From: Bradyrhizobium sp. CSA207
Lineage (GTDB): Bacteria; Pseudomonadota; Alphaproteobacteria; Rhizobiales; Xanthobacteraceae
Assembly: GCF_029051685.1 (NCBI RefSeq)
Contig: NZ_JAACFT010000047.1
Span: 1 to 52,452 of the forward strand
Length of the DNA: 52,452 bases
Direction of reading: 5' to 3'
Shown here: positions 41,566 to 49,100 of the stretch, one piece after another
Position numbering within the stretch: position 1 is the stretch's first letter
Layout: each line of letters opens with the position of its first letter
Position numbers and translations under genes: made by a program
Notes under the pieces: model-generated
What the model was told of the DNA's origin: nothing
The model's input: only the letters and a program-made list of their open reading frames with translations
Databases searched by the model: none

Positions 41566-42463
41566 CATCCTTCTCGTTCTCGCGGCGGCACCGGTCCGGG
41601 CCGAAACCAGGCTGTTCGAAAGCGTGCAGGTGACGCCTCCTGGCGAATACACTTTCGGCATCGAGGGGCCGGCCGTCGATGTTGAGGGCAACCTCTTCGT
41701 GGTCAATTTTGCCAAGCCCGGCACCATCGGCAGGCTGCCTGCGGGCGGCGCGGCTTCGCAGCAATTTTCGGCACTTCCCGAAGGCAGCGTCGGCAACGCG
41801 ATCCGCTTCGATCGCAACGGCACCATGTTCATCGCCGACTACAAGAAGCACAACATCTTCGCGATCCCGAAGGGCGCCGCCGAGCCGGTCGTCTGGTTTC
41901 ACTCCGACGAGATGAGCCAGCCCAACGACATCACGCTCGCCCGCGACGGCACGATCTATGCGAGCGATCCGAACTGGAAGGGTCGGGAAGGCCACATCTG
42001 GCGCATTGCCAAGGCCGCTGACGGATCGGTGCAGGGGCAGGTCATGGCGGCGCCGCGCGCGATGGGGACCACCAACGGCATCGATCTCAGCCCGGACGGC
42101 AAGACGCTCTATGTCGGCGAATCCAGCAGCGGCCAGATCTGGTCCTACGCGATCAGCGGCAATGCGCTCATTGATGCAAAGCTGGTCAAGGCATTTCAAC
42201 CCGATACCGTCGATGGTATCCGCACCGACGTCGCCGGCCGCCTCTACGTCGCGCGCATTCTCAAGGGCACGATCGCGCTGATGAAGGCCAACGGTGCGGT
42301 CGAGCGCGAGATCGTGCTGAAGGGCAAGGAGCCGACCAACCTCGCCTTTGGCGGCAGCGACGGCAAGACTGTCTTCGTCACGCAGCGCCAGGGCGGCTTC
42401 ATCGAGTCGTTCCGGACCGATCAGCCTGGCCGCGAGCACTGCCTTCAGCGCGGACGCTGCTGA
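41522..42463 (+). CDS. Secreted SMP-30/gluconolactonase-like beta-propeller protein
   Basis: About 313 residues with a signal peptide (CLCSSILLVLAAAPVRA) and propeller repeats of the SMP-30/gluconolactonase type (IEGPAVDVEGNLFVVNF, NAIRFDRNGTMFIADYKKHNIF, QPNDITLARDGTIYASDPNW, TNGIDLSPDGKTLYVGESSSGQIW). A Ca-binding lactonase role is likely: it could hydrolyse the lactone made by the upstream dehydrogenase. The first usable ATG (41522) lies 44 bp inside the upstream gene, with no ATG, GTG or TTG between it and the signal peptide core. Confidence 0.82.
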   Translation: MAITSGRNFWCLCSSILLVLAAAPVRAETRLFESVQVTPPGEYTFGIEGPAVDVEGNLFVVNFAKPGTIGRLPAGGAASQQFSALPEGSVGNAIRFDRNGTMFIADYKKHNIFAIPKGAAEPVVWFHSDEMSQPNDITLARDGTIYASDPNWKGREGHIWRIAKAADGSVQGQVMAAPRAMGTTNGIDLSPDGKTLYVGESSSGQIWSYAISGNALIDAKLVKAFQPDTVDGIRTDVAGRLYVARILKGTIALMKANGAVEREIVLKGKEPTNLAFGGSDGKTVFVTQRQGGFIESFRTDQPGREHCLQRGRC

Positions 42464-42602
42464 ACGCAAGGGACTCGAACCCGGTCTGCTTCCAGCGCAG
42501 AGCGGCGAGGCAGCAGCGGCATTCTTCTTGCTTGCATCTGGCCGCCGCGAGGATCAAGACATCCGTGGCACGTCAAAGAGCATTGCGACCACGGAGTGTT
42601 GA

Positions 42603-43628
42603 GTGAAAGCCGTCCATACCGAACTGCACCGCAGCCACGATCCGCAATTCTTCCTGGTGCGCGGTGTCGTCAAGCGCACCACCGAACAGCCCGAGCGCGC
42701 CGACCGGCTGCTCAAGGGGTTGAAGGACGGCAAGCATCAACTGGTCGAGCCGACCAAATTCGGCCAGGGCCCCCGCGCGCGCATTCACAGCCCGGAATAT
42801 CTGTCGTTCCTGAGCGAAGCCTGGGACGCCTGGACCGCGCTCGGCGATTCCGGCCCGGAGATGATCGGCAACATCCATCCCGTGCGCCATGCCGCGACCT
42901 ATCCGACGCATATCATTGGCAAGCTCGGCTGGCACACCGCCGACACCGCGGCGCCGATCGGCCCCGGCACCTGGGCCGCGGCTTGCGCGGCAACCGACGT
43001 TGCCGTCACGACGGCGCAGATGGTGATGGACGGCGAGGATGCGGCCTACGCGCTCTGCCGTCCGCCCGGCCATCACGCCTATCGCGACATGGCCGGTGGC
43101 TTCTGCTTCCTCAACAACAGCGCGATCGCCGCTGCTCATCTGCGGACCAAGCATGAGCGCGTCGTGATCCTCGACGTCGACGTCCATCACGGCAACGGCA
43201 CGCAAGGAATTTTCTACGCGCGATCTGACGTCTACACGGTATCAATCCATGCCGATCCCGTCGCGTATTATCCTTACGTGTGGGGCTATGCCCATGAGCG
43301 CGGCGAGGGGCCGGGCCTCGGCACCAATCTCAACATTCCCCTGGCCATCGGCACCGGCGACGACGGCTACATCCAGGCGATGGATGTCGCGCGCAAGGCG
43401 ATCGAGTCCTTTGCGCCCGGCGCGCTCGTCATTGCGCTCGGCCTCGATGCCTCCGAACACGATCCGCTGAAGGGCCTCGCCGTGACCACGCCGGGCTTCC
43501 GCCGCATCGGCCAGGCGATCGCGAAGATGGGCCTGCCGACCGTGTTCGTGCAGGAGGGCGGCTATCTCTCGGATATTCTCGGCGCGAATCTCACGTCGGT
43601 GCTGGCGGGATTCGAGGAAGCGCGCTGA
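42603..43628 (+). CDS. Acetylpolyamine amidohydrolase-like deacetylase (HDAC family)
   Basis: A 341-residue zinc deacetylase of the histone deacetylase superfamily. The paired His are in RPPGHHAYRDMAGGFCFLNNSAIA, zinc ligands in VILDVDVHHGNGTQ and GLDASEHDPL, and the C-terminal Gly-rich loop is QEGGYLSDILG. Length and the N-terminal FFLVRGVVKRTTEQPERADRLL segment fit the acetylpolyamine amidohydrolase branch, which removes acetyl groups from acetylated putrescine, cadaverine or spermidine. The polyamine theme fits the PuuB-like and PuuR-like genes upstream, but they are not in one operon. Confidence 0.88.
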   Translation: MKAVHTELHRSHDPQFFLVRGVVKRTTEQPERADRLLKGLKDGKHQLVEPTKFGQGPRARIHSPEYLSFLSEAWDAWTALGDSGPEMIGNIHPVRHAATYPTHIIGKLGWHTADTAAPIGPGTWAAACAATDVAVTTAQMVMDGEDAAYALCRPPGHHAYRDMAGGFCFLNNSAIAAAHLRTKHERVVILDVDVHHGNGTQGIFYARSDVYTVSIHADPVAYYPYVWGYAHERGEGPGLGTNLNIPLAIGTGDDGYIQAMDVARKAIESFAPGALVIALGLDASEHDPLKGLAVTTPGFRRIGQAIAKMGLPTVFVQEGGYLSDILGANLTSVLAGFEEAR

Positions 43629-43697
43629 GGTGAGCGCCTCTCGACGCTTGCGGCAGGGCTCTCGCATATGACGTTTTGGGGGCTGCCTGAGCGCGCG

Positions 43698-43832
43698 CCT
43701 CGTCCTTCGAGACGACCGCTCCGCGGTCTCCTCAGGACGAGGCTCGTCGGCATCGGTGCTCGTTGACACTGCTGCCGCGCACTCCATCCTCATCCTGAGG
43801 AGCCCGCCTCAAGCGGGCGTCTCGAAGGATGG
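43698..43832. repeat. Dispersed repeat with two inverted pairs
   Basis: First hairpin CCTCGTCCT.../...AGGACGAGG (43698-43706 and 43734-43742) with inner CGACCGCTCCGCGGTC. Second hairpin CCATCCT... and ...AGGATGG (43784-43790 and 43826-43832) with GCCCGCCTCAAGCGGGC inside. Both contain TCCTTCGAGACG or its complement. It fills the gap between the convergent deacetylase and monooxygenase genes. Confidence 0.75.
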
Positions 43833-43895
43833 GCCGCAGGAAGACCGCCCTCAAGTGCGATAGCCCTGCCGCTTGCTTGCAGAGGAATAGGACTC

Positions 43896-44876
43896 TCAAA
43901 ACACCCCGCTCGCCGCCAGCGCCTTGCAGACGTGCTGCATCTCGGCTTCGTCGGCGACCATGTCGAGCATGATCGTGCTCAGGCCGTTCGCCGCGAAATC
44001 CTTCAGCCTCGCGCCGATCTCGGCGTAGCTGCCGACGAGGTAGGGGCAGTCGGCCTGGAAGGTCAGGAACGGCAACAGCCAGTAGCCGTTGTCCTGGAAC
44101 TCGGCGCTCTGGCCGTCATAGAGGTGCCGCTTCCACACGGAGTCGGTGTTTTCCATCGTGAGCGACAGCAGCTCGCGATCGTCGGGATTGTCGCGAAAGC
44201 GCTTTTTCGCCGCCTGTCGCGCCTCGTCGGCGCTCTCTCGCGCAAAAATTCCAAAATTCATCCCGGGCGTAGCGAGGCCGCGATCGAGATCGGGCGGCAG
44301 CATCTGCATCTTGATGCAGCCGGTTTCCTTCGCCACGCGCTGCGCCGCCTCCGACTGGCCCGCGATCAAGAATTCCGGCATCAGCTCGGCCGGCAGGCGC
44401 GGCCGGAGCTGCAAGCTGCTTGCGCGATAGAACCGGCCCTCGAAATCGACCGGCCGTAGGCTCGACAGCAACTGACGCACCAGCGCGACGAATTCGCCGA
44501 GCCGGACGTAGCGGTCGGCATGCGACTGGTCGTCGCCGAGTCCCTGCAAGTCGCTGACCGCGGTCCCCGTGATCATGTTGAGATAGATCTTGCGGCCGTA
44601 GAGCTGCGCGAAAGACGAGACGAACTTCGCCGCCGTGAACGGATGCATGTAGACGGGGTTGACGGCGATCAGCGCCGAGCTCCGCGTCGTGCCTGCCATG
44701 ATGTGCTGGGCCATAGCCCAGGGCTCGACGAACACGTCGTTGCCTTCGAACAGCAGGATGCCTTCAAAACCATTGCGGTCGGCAAATTGCGCGACCCGCA
44801 TCAATTCGCCGACGTATCTTTTGGGGTCGCGGTTCCGCGAAATCGCAGGAAAGACGCGAAGCCGCGGGGGCATCAT
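43896..44876 (-). CDS. LLM-class (luciferase-like) flavin-dependent monooxygenase
   Basis: A 326-residue TIM-barrel enzyme of the bacterial luciferase/alkanesulfonate monooxygenase group. Signatures: RVAQFADRNGFEGILLFEGND near 26-46, YGRKIYLNMITGTAVSDLQGLGDDQSHADRYVRLGEFV and PEFLIAGQSEAAQRVA. It uses reduced flavin and oxygen. Its ATG overlaps the phosphopantetheinyl transferase stop by 4 bp (ATGA), so it belongs to the biosynthetic operon and may oxidise the NRPS product or its precursor. A role in sulfonate use is the alternative, but no sulfonate genes are nearby. Confidence 0.86.
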   Translation of the reverse strand: MMPPRLRVFPAISRNRDPKRYVGELMRVAQFADRNGFEGILLFEGNDVFVEPWAMAQHIMAGTTRSSALIAVNPVYMHPFTAAKFVSSFAQLYGRKIYLNMITGTAVSDLQGLGDDQSHADRYVRLGEFVALVRQLLSSLRPVDFEGRFYRASSLQLRPRLPAELMPEFLIAGQSEAAQRVAKETGCIKMQMLPPDLDRGLATPGMNFGIFARESADEARQAAKKRFRDNPDDRELLSLTMENTDSVWKRHLYDGQSAEFQDNGYWLLPFLTFQADCPYLVGSYAEIGARLKDFAANGLSTIMLDMVADEAEMQHVCKALAASGVF

Positions 44877-45604
44877 TCAGCCGCTTGCTGGAGCGGCCAG
44901 GCATGACGGCTGATGGGAAGACCGCCGGCCGCACGCGAGCCGTCCGCGATTGCGAGGCGATGCGAAGGCGACGGCGAGCATAACTGGAAGCGCCAGCCCC
45001 GGGGATCGTCGGCGATATCGGGTTTGAAACTGATCCCGATCGCCTCTTGCGACACCTGCATCGCGAACGCGTCGAGCGGAAGGTTGAGCCCGAAGCCCCT
45101 GGCTTTCAAATAGGCCTCCTTGAGCGTCCAGTAATCGAAGAATCGCTCGATCGCGGCCGGCTCCGGCAGTCCGCGCAGGGTTTCGATCTCTTCCGGCGCA
45201 AAGAACCGAAGCGCGGTGGACAGCGGGGCCACCCGCCGCGACACGGTTTCGACGTCGACGCCGACCGCCTCGTGCCTGGATACGACACAGGCGACGCAGC
45301 CGTCGGCGTGGGACAGGCTGAAATGCAGCGCGGTCGAGGTCGCAGGCGCTGCGACAAAGGGCCGCCCGTAGCGGCCAGTCGCGAACGACCAGTCGGCGGG
45401 TGCGACATTTGGCGCGGCCTGCGAGAGCGCGAGGCGCAGCAAGGCGTGTGCGAAGATATATTGCCGCCGATGCCGCTCGAACATGAAAAGTTCTGCCCGC
45501 ACCCGTTCCTCGATCGAGAGCAAGCGTCGGCACGCATCGACCACGCCGGGCGTGTCGATGCTCTCGATCAGTCCGACAAACAGTTCAATTCCGTCGTCTG
45601 CCAT
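44873..45604 (-). CDS. 4'-phosphopantetheinyl transferase (Sfp type)
   Basis: A 243-residue enzyme that moves phosphopantetheine from CoA onto carrier-protein serines. The two family motifs are clear: VGVDVETV, with the Mg-binding acidic residues, and FFDYWTLKEAYLKARGFGL, with the WxxKEAxxK pattern. The conserved LHFSLSHADG is also present. Start at 45604 gives the usual Sfp length; the frame is open to 45727 but that part does not look coding. It almost certainly primes the two carrier domains of the neighbouring NRPS. Confidence 0.93.
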   Translation of the reverse strand: MADDGIELFVGLIESIDTPGVVDACRRLLSIEERVRAELFMFERHRRQYIFAHALLRLALSQAAPNVAPADWSFATGRYGRPFVAAPATSTALHFSLSHADGCVACVVSRHEAVGVDVETVSRRVAPLSTALRFFAPEEIETLRGLPEPAAIERFFDYWTLKEAYLKARGFGLNLPLDAFAMQVSQEAIGISFKPDIADDPRGWRFQLCSPSPSHRLAIADGSRAAGGLPISRHAWPLQQAAE

Positions 45605-45827
45605 CAATAAGGCCCATGACGTCAGGCCGAGGCCCCACCCCCCGGCTCTGACGAAAGAAGTCAACTGAACAAGAACCAACTGCGCGGACCCAGTTCTAGC
45701 GGTCCACCCGGGGCAGATTCGTGTCAATTGCTGGACGGTTTACGGACGCAAGCTTGTGCGAGCCCCCCAGCCCGACAGGCGTGCGACCGTTCTCCGAAGA
45801 TTCGTGCGGCGTCCCGGCCGACGAGTC

Positions 45828-45992
45828 TTACTTTTTCTTCTTGGCCTTCTTCCCGCCGAGCACCGCCATGCTGGCATCGACGTCCTTCAGCGCAGCCTGA
45901 AGCTTCTTCTTCTCGGCGGCGAGCAGCTTCTGGAGGGCCTTGCGGTCCTTGTCGCTCAACGAGGTGCCCTTGGTAAATTTGATGAAACCCAT
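45828..45992 (-). CDS. Small Lys-rich protein (54 aa) in the NRPS cluster
   Basis: A 54-residue protein, MGFIKFTKGTSLSDKDRKAL opening, a helix LQKLLAAEKKKLQAALKDVD and a very basic end GGKKAKKKK. Start at 45992 has GGGGGAG upstream. It sits between the NRPS and the phosphopantetheinyl transferase, on the same strand. It could bind nucleic acid or an acidic partner; it is not MbtH (no NxExQxSxWP motif). Not recognised. Confidence 0.7.
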   Translation of the reverse strand: MGFIKFTKGTSLSDKDRKALQKLLAAEKKKLQAALKDVDASMAVLGGKKAKKKK

Positions 45993-46138
45993 AACAAACT
46001 CCCCCGGTTGAAAATAATCGTCCAAATCAAAACGCGAGAATAATCTTGCGCGGCGAACGCCAAATAATCAAGATGCAACTTGATCATTCACAGCTCTGGC
46101 GAGTGAACCAGTATTCGCCCGGTGCGAATTCAGGCTGC

Positions 46139-49100
46139 TCAAGCCGCCCTGCGATCGAGCAACCGCCCGAGCGGCGTATTGGGCTGGGCGACCGCTGCCG
46201 CCAGCAGCGTGACGAGGTCCTCCATCCATTCGCCGACCAGGCGGCCGTCGAGCAGCTCGCGCTTGTAGTTGCACGAACCGGTGATTCCGGCCGGGCGCTC
46301 CTTGAGCATCAGCGACAGCCAGGTCTGGTCGATCGGCAGCACCGGCTGGCCCTCGCGCGCGACATTTCCAATGGACCGTACCGTGATGTCAGGCAGGTCG
46401 AGCGGCCGGCGCAGCGGATTTTGCAGCGTGAAATAGACCTGGAGCAGCGAAGCCGGATCGATCCCCTCTTGCTCCAGATGGTCGGCCATGACGTTGAACG
46501 GCAGCTCTTGCCGCGCATGTGCCTCGAGCACGCTCTGGCGCACTCTGGCCAAGGCTTGCGCGAACGATAGGTCCTGCGTGATTTGGGTGCGCACGATCAC
46601 CGTGTTCTCGAACGGGCCGACGATCCGGTCGGTGTCCGGCTGGCTGCGATTCGCCATGGCGGTGGCGACTGAAATGTCGGTGCGACCGGTTCGCGCCAGC
46701 AGCAGGGTCTTCAGACCCGTGAGAAGGCACATGAATAGCGTGCCATTGTGTTGGCCCGCGAATGCCGTCAGCCGCGCGATCAGCTCGCGCTCAAGACTGA
46801 CCGGATGATGCCCGGTGGACGCGCTTGCGCTTGATTCGCCGTCGAAGACGGGGGTGGCGCCGCGCAGGGTCTCCGTCCATTCGGTCGCCTGCCGGCGAGC
46901 CGCCTCCGTGCCGCACCACCAGCGCTGCCAGCGCGCGACGTCTGAAAAGGCCAGCGGCAGCTTCGGCAGCGGCACCGATGGATATCCGGCCAGCGCCGCA
47001 TAGCGGTTGGACAATTCCTCGAGCAGCACGCCGATCGACCAGCCGTCGGCTATTGCGTGGTGCAGCGTCAGCAGCAGCACGTGGTCGTCGTCGTGGAGCC
47101 GCAACAGCCGGGCGCGCAACAGCGGCGCGCGCGTGATGTCGATCGGGGTATAGGTCTCCTGTTCGGTCAGGAGCTTGATCTTCCTGAGTTCGAGCGCCTT
47201 GCGCCGCTTATTGTTGTGCTGGTGACCATCGCCGATGGTCTCGACGGTCAGCACCCGGCGGGGTGTGCCCGGTGCGGCGATGCGGGTGGCAGGCTCCTCG
47301 CCGTCCCAGCCGAAACTGGTCCGCAGCGATTCGTGGCGGCGCACGACATCATCGATCGCGTGCGCCAGGGCAGCCGCGTCGAGCGGCCCCTCAAGATGGA
47401 AAGCGAAAGGCAGGTTGAACAGCGGGAGGCCCGGCAGGTTCTGCTCGATCCGCAGCATCTGGTCCTGCGCGATCGAGAGCGTGGGCGGACCGCCATCGGC
47501 CAGCCGGGCGGCACTTGCCTGTGGCGTGTGCGGCTTCGCCGCCACGGCCTCATCGACCCGCCGGGCAAGCTGTTCGATCGTCGGTGCCTCGAAGATGGTC
47601 TTGATCGGCAGCGATACGCCGAGTGCGCGAGCGACACGCGCCATCACTTGGCCCGCCAGTAGAGAATGGCCGCCGAGATCGAAGAAATTGTCAGTGACGC
47701 CGAGGCTTTCGACCTTCAGCAGGTCGATCCAGATGTCGGACAGGACCTTTTCAGTGAAGCGGCGTGCTGGCACGCTAGCATCCGCCGCGGCGATGTCCTG
47801 TTGCGCGGGCGCCAGCAGCGCCGACCGGTCGATCTTGCCATGAGCATTGAGCGGCATCCGCTCCAGGAACAGGAATGCGGACGGGATCGCATGGCCCGGC
47901 AGGCGGCTTTTGAGGAAATCGCGCAGCTCGCTGGCGTTGATTCGGCCGCCGACCTTAGGGACGATATGGGCGATCAGCCTGACATCGCCGCTCGTCTCGC
48001 GGCGCGGCTCGACAATGCCGGCGCGCACGGCACGATGGCCGGCAAGCGCGTTCTCGATCTCCTTGAGCTCGATGCGGTAGCCGCGGACCTTGACCTGGTG
48101 GTCGGCGCGGCCGAGGCATTCGATCGTCCCGTCGGCGCGGCGGCGGGCGAGATCGCCGGTCCGGTACAGCCGGCTACCTGCCTGGCGCGCGAACGGATCG
48201 GGCAGGAAGCGCTGCCGGCTTTGCGCGGGATCGTTGATATAGCCGCGGCCGACGCCAGCGCCGGCGATGCAGAGCTCGCCGACCACACCGACCGGCAGCG
48301 GCTCCAGGTTCGAATCGAGCACGTAGAGCTGGGTGTTAGGGAGCGCCGCGCCGACCGGGACATTGGCGGTCGCCGCCGTTGGCGCCTTGGTCAGCCGATG
48401 CAGGGAGACGTCGTCGGAACATTCCGATGCGCCATAGGCGTTGATCAGCGGGACTTTTGGAAAGCGGACGAACCAGGCGCGGCAGAGGTCGACGGGCAGC
48501 GGCTCGCCGGTCGAGATCAGGAGGCGCAGCCGCGCAAAGGCGCGCTGGATGGCCGACTCGTCGATGCGTTCGAGGATCACACGCAATAGCGAGGGAACGA
48601 TCTCGAGCACCGTGATGCCCTCGCGTTCGATTTCCCCCGCGAGCAGCGCGGGGTCTTGGACGATTGCGTTGCCACAGACATGGACGCGCGCGCCGACCAT
48701 CGGGCCGGCGAGGAACTGCCAGACCGAGATCACGAAACTCTGCGGCGCGGTCTGCGCGATCACGTCCCTGGCCGAGAGGCGGAGCTCGGAAATGAGCGAG
48801 GCCAGATGGTTCGACAGGCCGCGCTGCTCGATCATGACGCCCTTCGGCGCGCCGGACGAGCCGGAGGTATAGATCAGATAGGCAAGGCTCGAGGCTATGC
48901 GCCGTGCAGCACGCGCCGGTTTGGTCGATCCGAGCGCGATGGCGTCTTCTAGCTCCGCCACCTGGATACGTGTGACCAGAGGCTCGAGCAGCGCTTCGAC
49001 CATGGCGGACTGCGCGCGTCCGGTCAGCAGCATGCGGGCGCAGCTCGAACCGAGGATGGTCGCAAGTCGCGCCGACGGCTGGTCGGGATCGAGATTCAGG

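Noticed and set aside
40291..41832. A 513-codon reverse-strand frame opposite the propeller-heme gene
   Set aside because: No domain, mirror of real coding sequence on the + strand.
46113..46129. ATTCGC/GCGAAT hairpin after the NRPS stop as a terminator
   Set aside because: Only 6 bp, no T run, and the next gene on the strand is probably in the same operon.
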